Below, piece after piece: positions 1-6,373 of a stretch of DNA of 8,725 nucleotides (position 1 is its first letter; every line of letters starts with the position of its first letter). Under the pieces are notes generated by a model. It did not search any database and was not told the DNA's origin. It saw only the letters and a list, made by a program, of their open reading frames with translations. Source of the DNA: SZUA-584 sp964607965 (GTDB lineage: Bacteria > Bacillota > Clostridia > Christensenellales > SZUA-584); the NCBI GenBank assembly GCA_964607965.1, contig CAZSMH010000076.1, forward strand, positions 1 to 8,725, in the 5' to 3' direction. Both the position numbers and the translations under genes were made by a program.

Positions 1-50
1 ACTTCCACGTTATAGCTTGTTCCGTTTACATTAATTAAAAACTTTCGCAT
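1..50 (-). CDS. Biotin/lipoyl carrier subunit of a Na+-pump decarboxylase, N-terminus only (partial)
   Basis: The ATG at 50-48 opens a frame that runs off the left edge and reads MRKFLINVNGTSYNVE. This is the typical first beta strands of small biotin carboxyl carrier proteins of the MmdC/GcdC/OadA-C type (basic start, then 'VNG..Y.VEV'). A strong GGAGGAGAG ribosome binding site lies about 7-10 nt upstream, 23 nt after the stop of the OadG-like gene, so the two are co-transcribed. The role inferred from family and context is to carry carboxybiotin from the cytosolic carboxyltransferase to the membrane decarboxylase subunit. The biotinylated lysine (MKM motif) would lie outside the window, so biotinylation cannot be confirmed. 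Only 16 full codons are visible; the assignment depends largely on the neighbours. Confidence 0.75.
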   Translation of the reverse strand, partial: MRKFLINVNGTSYNVE

Positions 51-73
51 TTATGTCTCTCCTCCAAAACGTC

Positions 74-526
74 TTAAAATCTTTTTAATATCTGCTGGCA
101 ACGCCCGTCGGCGCCCCATACAGGTATGTTTGTTTTCGTGCGTCTTATCGACTTGATAACAATACCACCAGCCGGGGCGCCAATACTTAAAGCAACCGCG
201 GCAGTTATAGCTGCAATAACCGTGTTATCTTCGGACTGTGCAGACTCTTTTGAGTTTCCCGTCGGCTGCGCGTCGTTTGCCGAAATAGCAGGTGATATTC
301 TTGCGTTGTCGGTTTTTTTTCGATTCTTAATTTTCTGCGCAAATCCAATAATTTTTTCCGATACTTTCGGATAAAGCCATGTTATGAATATCAACGATAC
401 CAGTCCGGAAAAGACAACAAGGAGACCTATTAATGTTACGCTTCCTCCCATTGCCGCTTTTTCAAAAAAAGTATCAGTGTTCTCTGCCAATGAGACATCC
501 GTAATATTGCTTAATACTGCAATCAT
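74..526 (-). CDS. OadG/MmdD-family small membrane subunit of a Na+-translocating decarboxylase
   Basis: This 150-residue protein has the OadG layout. A short N-terminal tail is followed by one strong membrane helix (about residues 27-51, GGSVTLIGLLVVFSGLVSLI) and a polar, charged linker rich in K, N, S and Q (about 60-100). A conserved Ala-rich segment (VIAAITAAVALSIGAP) then leads to the family C-terminus, IKSIRR followed by VWGADGR. In oxaloacetate and methylmalonyl-CoA decarboxylases this subunit holds the carboxyltransferase and the membrane beta subunit together. The start is clear: ATG with GGGAGG six bases upstream. The preceding carboxyltransferase gene ends 11 nt upstream, and its TAG stop abuts that ribosome binding site, so translation is probably coupled. 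OadG proteins are poorly conserved, so gamma (OadG) and delta (MmdD) cannot be told apart. The methylmalonyl-type reading is favoured only by the neighbouring carboxyltransferase. Confidence 0.85.
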   Translation of the reverse strand: MIAVLSNITDVSLAENTDTFFEKAAMGGSVTLIGLLVVFSGLVSLIFITWLYPKVSEKIIGFAQKIKNRKKTDNARISPAISANDAQPTGNSKESAQSEDNTVIAAITAAVALSIGAPAGGIVIKSIRRTKTNIPVWGADGRCQQILKRF

Positions 527-537
527 CCTATACCTCC

Positions 538-2037
538 CTAATAAAGCCGCGTGCCGTGCTTTTTAGGCAGACGGGATTCACGTTTGCCTGCAGCAAACTC
601 CAGCGCTCCTGCAACTCTCTGGCGTGTTTCAGACGGATATATAACTTCATCCACATATCCCAATTTAGCCGCCTCCCACGGGGACGCAAATGTTTTCGCA
701 TATTGCTGCGCAGCCTGTTTCCTTAATTCTTCCGGCTTATCAGCATCAAAATATTGATCTCTCATTACAATGATTGACGCTGCCTCGGCAGGCAGGCATG
801 ATATAACAGCGTCCGGCCATGCAAAAACCATATCAGCGCCCAGCGCCTTTGGAGCCATAGCAACATAACCAGCACCTATAGCATCGCCGGTTATTACTGT
901 TACAAGTGGAACTGTAGCCTCAGAATATGCCCGCATAAGACTTGCACCCGATTTGATATGCCGGGCGTCTTTTTCAAACCCGGATGTATCTGCAAACGTA
1001 ATTAAAGGCAATCCGAACGCATCGCAGAAGCTTACGAAACATGCTGCTTTAGAACAGGCTTTTGAGTTAAGGAGCAAGCCCGGAGAATTTGCAACTATAC
1101 CGACGCTTTTTCCGTTTATACGTCCGAATCCTGTTATAACGGCAGGCGCATACGAAGCGTGAGACTCAAAAAAGTCGCCGCCATCCAGGACGGAACCTAC
1201 AACGTTTCTCATGTCGTAATCTCTTCCGTAGTTTTCAAGCTGCCTGTTTAAATCATCCGCGCACTCAAAAACCGGAGCATCGGAAAGATTATTATCAGGC
1301 AGGTATGATAGAATCTGACGTATATAGCATAATAAGTCGCTTTCGTCCGTACATAAAAAATGCGCCAGCCCTGTTTGCTGTGCATGCATCGACGCGCCGC
1401 CGACAGCTTCGGTATCTGCCGGTTGGCCCGGCTCGTTGAATGCACCGGGAGCAGCCGAATAAATACCGCTTTTATCTTCAACCATAAAAACAAAATCACT
1501 CAGCGGCGCAAAAAAAGCGGCTGTGCCCGCACATTGTCCGCATATTGCAGTGATTATTGGCACAACGCCTGAAAGCCTCGACATGCCGGAAATTATCCTT
1601 CCGAAACTTTCCAATAATGCTGAGCCCTCGCCTATTCTTGCGCCCATAGAATCAATAAGGCCTATAACCGGAATCCCTGTTTTACCGGCCATTTCTAACA
1701 GCTTTATGATTTTTCGCGCATGCATAACTCCTATGGAGCCGCCAAGAACCGTATAATCCTGAGAAAATACGTATACCCCTCGCCCGTCAATCGTCCCGTA
1801 GCCTGTAATTACCCCCTCGCCCGGTTCACTGATCTGCTTTAACCCGTCGGCCGCGGCAGAATACTCGGCAAACCCCAAAGTTTCTACAAAACTCTGAGAG
1901 TCTACAAGCCGCATTATTCGCTCTCTCGCCGTCAGCTTAGACAAGTTATTCTGGGCTTTCTGATGTCCGGCAGCGCTTTTGTTAGAATCAGCCTGCCTCT
2001 TTTGAGCCAGTAAGTCAAACCCGTTTTGTTCGCCCAT
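538..2037 (-). CDS. Acyl-CoA carboxyltransferase subunit, divergent MmdA/PccB family
   Basis: This 499-residue protein has the two crotonase-like halves of the PccB/MmdA/GcdA family. Family marks are the N-terminal 'KLTARERI' (residues 34-41), LGGSIGVMHARKI (98-110), ILSYLPDNN (242-250), RNVV (277-280), SVGIVAN (311-317), KAACFVSFCDAFGLP (330-344), SEATVPLVTVIT (372-383), LGADMVFAWP (399-408) and the C-terminal PKKHG. It would move the carboxyl group of a CoA thioester to biotin on the carrier protein. The ATG start has CGGAGG nine bases upstream, and the gene leads mmdA-oadG-carrier. Two active-site regions are unusual. The usual DSGGARIQEG reads DSMGARIGEG (129-138), and the usual GGAY reads GAGY (388-391). 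The PGF loop is DTSGF (350-354), followed by a stretch about five residues shorter than in methylmalonyl-CoA decarboxylases as I recall them. The acyl-CoA substrate therefore cannot be named. Methylmalonyl-CoA is the default guess. Confidence 0.85.
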   Translation of the reverse strand: MGEQNGFDLLAQKRQADSNKSAAGHQKAQNNLSKLTARERIMRLVDSQSFVETLGFAEYSAAADGLKQISEPGEGVITGYGTIDGRGVYVFSQDYTVLGGSIGVMHARKIIKLLEMAGKTGIPVIGLIDSMGARIGEGSALLESFGRIISGMSRLSGVVPIITAICGQCAGTAAFFAPLSDFVFMVEDKSGIYSAAPGAFNEPGQPADTEAVGGASMHAQQTGLAHFLCTDESDLLCYIRQILSYLPDNNLSDAPVFECADDLNRQLENYGRDYDMRNVVGSVLDGGDFFESHASYAPAVITGFGRINGKSVGIVANSPGLLLNSKACSKAACFVSFCDAFGLPLITFADTSGFEKDARHIKSGASLMRAYSEATVPLVTVITGDAIGAGYVAMAPKALGADMVFAWPDAVISCLPAEAASIIVMRDQYFDADKPEELRKQAAQQYAKTFASPWEAAKLGYVDEVIYPSETRQRVAGALEFAAGKRESRLPKKHGTRLY

Positions 2038-2057
2038 AAAGAAAAACCTCCGTATTA

Positions 2058-2094
2058 ATTGTATATAAACTGCTATATAAAAAAACAGCTGTTT
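2058..2094 (-). promoter_or_regulatory. Candidate promoter/operator region of the decarboxylase cluster
   Basis: The 137 bases between rluB and the carboxyltransferase gene (2038-2174) hold no gene and are very AT-rich. Reading the minus strand there is a possible -10 box TACAAT (2063-2058) about 20 nt from the start codon, but no good -35 box at the right distance. A perfect 12-bp palindrome AAACAGCTGTTT (2083-2094) sits where the -35 box would be. TTTATATA occurs twice as a direct repeat, 12 bp apart (2081-2074 and 2069-2062). An alternative pair, TTGGTG (2104-2099) and TATATA (2079-2074), has 19-bp spacing and is also weak. A regulator-dependent promoter would fit, but the palindrome is short and the region is so AT-rich that chance is a real explanation. 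Confidence 0.25.
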
Positions 2095-2174
2095 AAAACA
2101 CCAACTTACCCCATATTCGATATTCTACATAAAATTACTTTATCCTTTATACATTTTCTGTTTTGTTTAAGTTT

Positions 2175-2912
2175 TCACAATTTATTAATAATTTTTATTC
2201 CATCAGGTATCACATTCAGCTTTTTAAAGTCATTAATATCCATATGGCGCCAATGGCCGGGCTTTAGACCCTCGACTTTAAGTTCACCTATTGCGGTTCT
2301 TTTCAGGCTCTCCACGCGGCATCCTATAGATTCGAACATTCTTTTTATCTGCCGGTTTCTCCCTTCATGAATGGTAACGCTGACTATAGCTGTTTTTTTG
2401 CCGGATGACAGCACTTTCACGTCTGCCTGTGCGGTCTTCCTGCCGTCAATATCAACCCCAGCGCGGAGAGCATCAATGGCAGCCTCGTTGATATTTCCGC
2501 TTATAACTGCAGTATAAGTCTTGTTTACCTCATGGCTTGGATGTATACAGCGGTTGGTAAAATCACCGTCGTTGGTCAACAGTAAAAGCCCTTCGGTATC
2601 GTAATCAAGGCGGCCGACAGGAAACAGTCTTGCACCGATATTTCCTATAACATCAATAACAGTTTTCCGCCCTCTGCCGTCGCGGCAGGCACAAAGCACT
2701 CCCTGGGGTTTATTTAGCATAATATAAACCTTTTTTTCATTAAGGCATATCGTTTTTCCGTCAATATGCACTACATCTTTTTCGGGGTCAACATCGGTTG
2801 CGGGGTTTACAACCTTGCTGCCGTTAATACTAACCCTTCCTGAAAATACAAGCGCATCCGCCCCGCGCCGCGAAGACTCGCCGCAGGATGCAATATATTT
2901 ATTTAACCTCAC
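2175..2912 (-). CDS. rluB: 23S rRNA pseudouridine synthase, RsuA/RluB/RluE/RluF family
   Basis: The enzyme isomerises a uridine to pseudouridine in rRNA. RluB-type members act on the peptidyl-transferase region of 23S rRNA. An N-terminal S4 RNA-binding domain (from RLNKYIASCG, about residues 2-60) is followed by the catalytic domain. That domain carries IMLNKPQGV and the signature GRLDYDTEGLLLLTND, whose Asp is the catalytic nucleophile (residue 103 of this reading). It ends with the family's EGRNRQIKRMF segment (EGRNRQ.. near the C-terminal third). I place the start at the GTG at 2912. An AAGGAGG sequence (2925-2919) is six bases upstream of this GTG, whereas it directly abuts the upstream TTG at 2918. 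The protein then starts MRLNKYIA, usual for the family, and has 245 residues. The carboxypeptidase gene ends 16 nt upstream, and the ribosome binding site follows its stop. No clear terminator follows the gene. Confidence 0.93.
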   Translation of the reverse strand: MRLNKYIASCGESSRRGADALVFSGRVSINGSKVVNPATDVDPEKDVVHIDGKTICLNEKKVYIMLNKPQGVLCACRDGRGRKTVIDVIGNIGARLFPVGRLDYDTEGLLLLTNDGDFTNRCIHPSHEVNKTYTAVISGNINEAAIDALRAGVDIDGRKTAQADVKVLSSGKKTAIVSVTIHEGRNRQIKRMFESIGCRVESLKRTAIGELKVEGLKPGHWRHMDINDFKKLNVIPDGIKIINKL

Positions 2913-2918
2913 GCCCAA

Positions 2919-2925
2919 CCTCCTT
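2919..2925 (-). promoter_or_regulatory. Ribosome binding site that fixes the GTG start of rluB
   Basis: AAGGAGG on the minus strand is a near-perfect Shine-Dalgarno sequence. It touches the TTG at 2918 with zero spacing but stands six bases from the in-frame GTG at 2912. The GTG is therefore the likely start, which removes two residues from the longest reading frame. Confidence 0.8.
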
Positions 2926-2928
2926 ATA

Positions 2929-4080
2929 TCAAAATTGGAGCAATCGAGTGTTTAACCAAAAATCAAGCAGACCGTTAAGATTGAATTGATACGAATTATC
3001 TTTTATTGCCACGGAAGAACAAAGCGGCATTGAACATATCTTATGACGTCCTATATATACATCGATATACCCAACCTGCTGTCTTTTGTATACCGGTGCG
3101 CTTACTGTTTCTTCGAGGAAAACGCGTTTTTCTATTTTGCTGTATTCCTCATCTGTCAGCGGGAAATATATATCCTGATCGGTATAAACAGAAAAACTCT
3201 CCTGCGTTCCGTTTTTTACAGCAACACTGCCCGCAAGTTCATCTTTGCCAATCAGAAGACGGTTTTTATAGTTTTCAAAGCCGAAGTTTAATGCTGCCGT
3301 GCAGTCGCTGAACATATCAGGCGCATCCAGCGCGACAGCGATAAGCTGCATGCCGTCCCGCTCTGCCGCTGCGGCCAGACAGCGTCCTGCGGCCTTTGTA
3401 TAGCCTGTTTTTATACCGTTGCCTCCTTCGTAGTTCCAGAGTATCTTGTTTTTATTTTTTACCACTCTGTCCCATTCGTGTCCCTCCCAAGGCAGCGTTT
3501 TATACTGCGTTTTTACAATTTCACGAAAATAGTCATTGCTCATTGCATAAGCCGAGATAAGCGCCAAATCATATGCAGTGGTGTAATGGTCTTTTGAAGG
3601 CAAACCGTTGGGGTTTGCAAAATGCGTATTGTATGCGCCTATTTTTTGTGCCGTTTCATTCATCATGCCGACAAAGCCTTCCACACTGCCGCCTACATGT
3701 TCCGCAATAGCGATAGCAGCGTCATTACCGGACGCAAGCATCAAGCCGAACAGCATGTCGGATAAGGACATCTTTTCCCCTTGTGAAAGCCATATTGACG
3801 ATCCTTCCACGCCGCACGCATTTTTACCTGCCACTACGGTATCATTAACGTTGCCGTACTCAAGCGCAACAACAGCGGTCATAATTTTAGTTGTCGAGGC
3901 CATAGGCATCTTTTCATAAGCGTTCTTTTCGTACAGTAAACGTCCCGTTGATGCGTCTATCAAAACTGCCGATTTTGCGGACATGCTTAATTCATCCGCC
4001 TTTGACTCAACGACATTATACGAGAATATTGCCGTAAAAACCATAATAAAAGCTGCAGCTTCCGCAATAATTTTTTTCAA
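2929..4080 (-). CDS. Serine-type D-alanyl-D-alanine carboxypeptidase (penicillin-binding protein 5/DacF type)
   Basis: This 383-residue peptidase S11 protein removes the terminal D-Ala from peptidoglycan stem peptides outside the membrane. A signal peptide (basic MKK, hydrophobic core about 8-22, possible cleavage after SKA at 26-28) precedes the penicillin-binding domain. All three active-site motifs are present: S62-T-T-K65, S117-G-N119 and K224-T-G226. A PBP5-type C-terminal domain follows, recognisable near GYIDVYIG. The last residues (NGLLDFWLNTRLLQF) could form the amphipathic membrane-anchoring helix usual in this family. The start is a TTG, with AGAGGTGG (4096-4089) eight bases upstream and no ATG in the signal peptide region. 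It follows the ytfJ stop by three bases. Its position beside ytfJ suggests DacF- or DacB-like work on forespore or spore cortex wall, but a housekeeping DacA-like role is equally possible. Confidence 0.93.
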   Translation of the reverse strand: MKKIIAEAAAFIMVFTAIFSYNVVESKADELSMSAKSAVLIDASTGRLLYEKNAYEKMPMASTTKIMTAVVALEYGNVNDTVVAGKNACGVEGSSIWLSQGEKMSLSDMLFGLMLASGNDAAIAIAEHVGGSVEGFVGMMNETAQKIGAYNTHFANPNGLPSKDHYTTAYDLALISAYAMSNDYFREIVKTQYKTLPWEGHEWDRVVKNKNKILWNYEGGNGIKTGYTKAAGRCLAAAAERDGMQLIAVALDAPDMFSDCTAALNFGFENYKNRLLIGKDELAGSVAVKNGTQESFSVYTDQDIYFPLTDEEYSKIEKRVFLEETVSAPVYKRQQVGYIDVYIGRHKICSMPLCSSVAIKDNSYQFNLNGLLDFWLNTRLLQF

Positions 4081-4083
4081 GAC

Positions 4084-4473
4084 TTATTCCACCTCTTGTG
4101 AACGGCAGCGATTTAACGCGTCTTTTATTTCCGTAATAAACTGGGGGACACATTCGACAACATGTTCAAAAAGCGTTTTTCCGCCTACTGGAATTAAATC
4201 TACATGTTCTTCGTCTACTACAAGAAATCCTATAGGATTTATAGATACGCCGGAGCCGGCACCTCCCGAAAACGGATATTTTGCCTGCTGCGCATCTCCC
4301 GATGCCTCCCCGTATTCTCCGCCTCCTGACACGAAACCAAAACAAACCTTGGAAATAGGTATTATTGTCGCACCGTTGGTAGATATAACAGGGTCGCCTA
4401 TAACAGTGTTAACGTCCACCATTTCTTTAATTTCGCTCATAGCTGTCTGCATAATGTTTTCAATCGGATGCAT
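4084..4473 (-). CDS. ytfJ: GerW/YtfJ-family sporulation protein
   Basis: This is a 129-residue member of the GerW (YtfJ) family, whose Bacillus members are made in the forespore and affect spore germination; the molecular role is not established. Family features are the start HPIENIMQTAMSEIKEMV, the core VIGDPVISTNGATIIPISKV, then the Gly-rich FGFVSGGGEYG and the segment GGAGSGVSINPIGFLVV. It is a soluble protein without a signal peptide. The longest frame begins at a TTG (4476), but the next codon is ATG (4473). An AGGCGGTG sequence (4489-4482) lies eight bases before the ATG, so ATG is preferred. The gene follows the DUF2953 stop by seven bases, with its ribosome binding site inside the end of that gene. 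The pairing DUF2953-ytfJ matches ytfI-ytfJ of Bacillus. No sporulation sigma-factor promoter could be identified by eye. Confidence 0.92.
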   Translation of the reverse strand: MHPIENIMQTAMSEIKEMVDVNTVIGDPVISTNGATIIPISKVCFGFVSGGGEYGEASGDAQQAKYPFSGGAGSGVSINPIGFLVVDEEHVDLIPVGGKTLFEHVVECVPQFITEIKDALNRCRSQEVE

Positions 4474-4480
4474 CAATTTT

Positions 4481-5053
4481 TCACCGCCTTTTTTTTATTT
4501 GATAGATAAAATATCCAATAATAATATTTGCTGCAGACACTGTGATTATACAGTCTGCAAGGATACGGTATGATTGTTTTGAAAAGACCGGCCTTATATC
4601 AACGTTTACTATGTGATTATCTGGCTTTCCGGCTTTTTTTATAAAGCCGAATACTGCTTTTAATGCTCCGCAAATAAGAGCGGTTAAACATGCATCGCCA
4701 AGTCCTACGTCAATTAATGCTGTAAATTCTATGCCCATTTTTTTATAAACGTAATCAAACCCTTCGCTGCGTGCACGTTCTTTCTTATTCTGCTTTCTTC
4801 TGTCAAGCCGGCAGATAAGCTCCGCAAGAGACAGCTTTACTTTCTCGCTGCCGTCTTTTTTTACAAGGCATAAAAGTGCAATGCTGTTTTTGTCGCGTTT
4901 AAGTAAAATTTTTTGGTGCAGGCGTATAAACCCCAGCAGTATAAACGTGGCTTTAATGTTGCACTGCTCAATTCGCAGCACAGCTTTAATTTTTACAAAA
5001 ACGATGAGCGCAGCAACCGCTGCGGCAGCAAGTAAAATGAGAATAAAAAACAA
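4481..5053 (-). CDS. DUF2953 membrane protein (YtfI-like)
   Basis: This 190-residue protein has no known biochemical function. It starts with a membrane helix (residues 2-20, Ala/Leu/Val-rich). A mixed region and a strongly basic segment (about 84-96, RRKQNKKERAR) follow. The DUF2953 signature comes next: VGLGDACLTALICGALKAVFGF (about 116-137), then VNVDIRPVF (149-157). A second hydrophobic helix (about 164-184) ends in a basic KKRR tail. Assignment rests on this signature and on its place directly upstream of ytfJ, as for ytfI in Bacillus. The start must be the TTG at 5053: an in-frame TGA lies seven codons upstream and no other ATG, GTG or TTG lies between. The ribosome binding site (AAGAAGGG) is imperfect and only a few bases from the TTG. 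The site and the start codon both fall inside a hairpin (5049-5082), so translation may be restrained. Confidence 0.82.
   Translation of the reverse strand: MFFILILLAAAAVAALIVFVKIKAVLRIEQCNIKATFILLGFIRLHQKILLKRDKNSIALLCLVKKDGSEKVKLSLAELICRLDRRKQNKKERARSEGFDYVYKKMGIEFTALIDVGLGDACLTALICGALKAVFGFIKKAGKPDNHIVNVDIRPVFSKQSYRILADCIITVSAANIIIGYFIYQIKKRR
4482..4489 (-). promoter_or_regulatory. Ribosome binding site of ytfJ, overlapping the end of the DUF2953 gene
   Basis: AGGCGGTG on the minus strand lies eight bases from the ATG at 4473 and only five from the overlapping TTG at 4476. It includes the last codons of the upstream gene, so translation of ytfJ is probably coupled to that gene. Confidence 0.6.
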
Positions 5054-5082
5054 CGCCCTTCTTAAAAAGAATCAACGTTGTT
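5043..5082 (-). terminator. Terminator-like hairpin spanning the DUF2953 start region
   Basis: On the minus strand AACAACG (5082-5076) pairs perfectly with CGTTGTT (5055-5049). An inner stem TTCTT/AAGAA (5071-5067 with 5063-5059, three-base loop) lies inside it. The 3' arm runs straight into further T residues (5048-5045), giving the look of an intrinsic terminator just after scpB (stop at 5106). The 3' arm also contains the TTG start of the DUF2953 gene, and the inner stem contains most of its AAGAAGG ribosome binding site. It may act as an attenuator or a translation block. The stem is AT-rich and thus only moderately stable, so it could also be chance. Confidence 0.45.
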
Positions 5083-5105
5083 ATTATTTGTCTAATCGGA
5101 AATCT

Positions 5106-5621
5106 TCATTCGGCAAGAGTTACAGGCGGCAGTTCTTTTACCGATCTAAGATTAAAGTGGCGCAAAAATTCATCGCTTGTTATGTAAAGCATGGGGTTGC
5201 CCAGAGACTTTTTACGTCCCGACCTCTCTATAAGCCCTTTTTCTATCAGCATGGCAATAGAATAATTGCATTTAACGCCTCGTATCTGTTCTATCTCAAA
5301 ACGGGTTACAGGCTGCTTATAAGCAATAATAGCTAAAGTCTCAATCAATGACTGTGATAGTCGCGACTTTTTTACCGGCGAAACAACGGTTTCGACATAT
5401 TGAGCGTATGCCTCATTGGTGCGCAGCTGCAGCTTGTCTTCTATGCGTTTTATAATAATGCCGGCGTTTTCACGCAGCCTTACGTCAAGCAACCTGTCAG
5501 CAATTGCAATCAGTTCTTCGCTGCTAATATCAAGCGCCGCCGCAAGCACATCTATTTCCACGGGGTCTCCAGCAACAAAAAGTATGCTCTCCAGAGCGCC
5601 GATAACTGTCTGTTCGTTCAA
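5106..5621 (-). CDS. scpB: Segregation and condensation protein B
   Basis: ScpB forms a homodimer that binds ScpA on the SMC condensin and is needed for chromosome compaction and segregation. The 171-residue protein has the two winged-helix domains of the family. The first is near the N-terminus (VIGALESILFVAGDPVEID, residues 6-24). The second holds the highly conserved LSQSLIETLAIIAYKQPVTR (89-108), then IEQIRGV, LIEKGLIERSGRK and the C-terminal ITSDEFLRHF. It is slightly shorter than many homologues but not truncated. The start is a TTG at 5621, overlapping the scpA stop as TTGA, with AAGGAGAG (5635-5628) six bases upstream. A TTG start with a strong ribosome binding site inside the scpA end suggests translational coupling that balances the two partners. 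Confidence 0.95.
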   Translation of the reverse strand: MNEQTVIGALESILFVAGDPVEIDVLAAALDISSEELIAIADRLLDVRLRENAGIIIKRIEDKLQLRTNEAYAQYVETVVSPVKKSRLSQSLIETLAIIAYKQPVTRFEIEQIRGVKCNYSIAMLIEKGLIERSGRKKSLGNPMLYITSDEFLRHFNLRSVKELPPVTLAE

Positions 5622-6373
5622 ACTGCACTCTCCTTATTCTTCTTAATGATAATTATATCCTCGTAGCTGTTTTCCTGACTTATTGATATAACGCTTTTAT
5701 GCAGCAGTTCAAGCAGCGCAGCGAATGTTACCGCAACCTCCAAACGTGTCCGTGATTCTGAAAACAATGAGAAAAACGAAGCGTTTCCCATTTTAGTTAT
5801 TGTTCGCAGTATAAAACGCGAACGTTCTCTTACCGTATACGAGTCCTTCTGTATTTCTACCTCTTCGATACGTTCGTAATCAGAATCAGGCTGCCTTTGC
5901 AGGGCCTCAATATAAGCTTCACACAAAGATTGAAGCGTTATCTGCTCAATTTCCCATTTGTCGCCCGAAAAAACCACCTCTTCAGGCAATTTGTAATATA
6001 CGTCAAGAGCGCCGTTTTCGCGCAGTTTAAGCGCTTCTGCAGCATCTTTGAACAATTTATATGTTTTGAGCCTTTCTACAAGTTCCTGCTCCGGATTTTC
6101 TTCTTCGCCTGTTTCTTCCGCCGAAGTGCTGTCCGGCAGTATCATGCGAGACTTTATAAGTACAAGCGTAGCCGCCATCTCGAGAAATTCGCTTGCGTGT
6201 TCCATTGAGAAGTTCGGCATTGAAGCTACATATTCAAGGTACTGGCCTGTTACGTCGGAAACAAAAATCTGCTCGATATCTATTCTTGCTTTTCCGATTA
6301 AGTGAAGAAGCAGATCGAGCGGCCCTTCAAAATGCTGTATAGATACTTTGTAGCTTTTTTCCTGCGATATCAT
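5618..6373 (-). CDS. scpA: Segregation and condensation protein A
   Basis: ScpA is the kleisin that bridges the SMC head domains and recruits ScpB. The 251-residue protein shows the N-terminal kleisin motif HFEGPLDLLLHLIGKARIDI (residues 14-33) that contacts the SMC neck. EFLEMAATLVLIKSRMILP (62-80) is the most conserved block, followed by an acidic linker (about 83-96). The C-terminal winged helix (VAVTFAALLELLHKSVISI.Q and a final DIIII) binds the SMC cap. The ATG overlaps the upstream protease stop as ATGA. No good Shine-Dalgarno sequence is visible before it (CGGACTGTTCTT), so initiation probably depends on re-initiation by ribosomes finishing the protease gene. The order protease-scpA-scpB with 4-nt overlaps is a common Firmicute arrangement. 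Confidence 0.95.
   Translation of the reverse strand: MISQEKSYKVSIQHFEGPLDLLLHLIGKARIDIEQIFVSDVTGQYLEYVASMPNFSMEHASEFLEMAATLVLIKSRMILPDSTSAEETGEEENPEQELVERLKTYKLFKDAAEALKLRENGALDVYYKLPEEVVFSGDKWEIEQITLQSLCEAYIEALQRQPDSDYERIEEVEIQKDSYTVRERSRFILRTITKMGNASFFSLFSESRTRLEVAVTFAALLELLHKSVISISQENSYEDIIIIKKNKESAV

Noticed and set aside
2079..2094. AAACAGCTGTTT followed by Ts as a terminator for rluB
   Set aside because: When folded it gives only a four-base AT-rich stem after leaving a minimal loop, too weak for an intrinsic terminator. I kept it only as a possible binding site.
2059..2370. A plus-strand open frame covering the mmdA-rluB gap
   Set aside because: It overlaps the conserved C-terminus of rluB, lacks a plausible ribosome binding site and gives a low-complexity hydrophobic sequence without motifs.
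3983..4573. A 196-codon open frame on the plus strand across ytfJ and the carboxypeptidase start
   Set aside because: It lies opposite two well-supported genes, its translation is rich in Ser/Thr/Pro/Ile without any family motif, and no ribosome binding site or promoter supports it. It is a shadow frame.
4881..5336. A 151-codon plus-strand open frame over scpB and the DUF2953 gene
   Set aside because: It crosses two minus-strand genes whose products match known families, and its composition (Arg/Ser/Phe-rich) looks like antisense translation.
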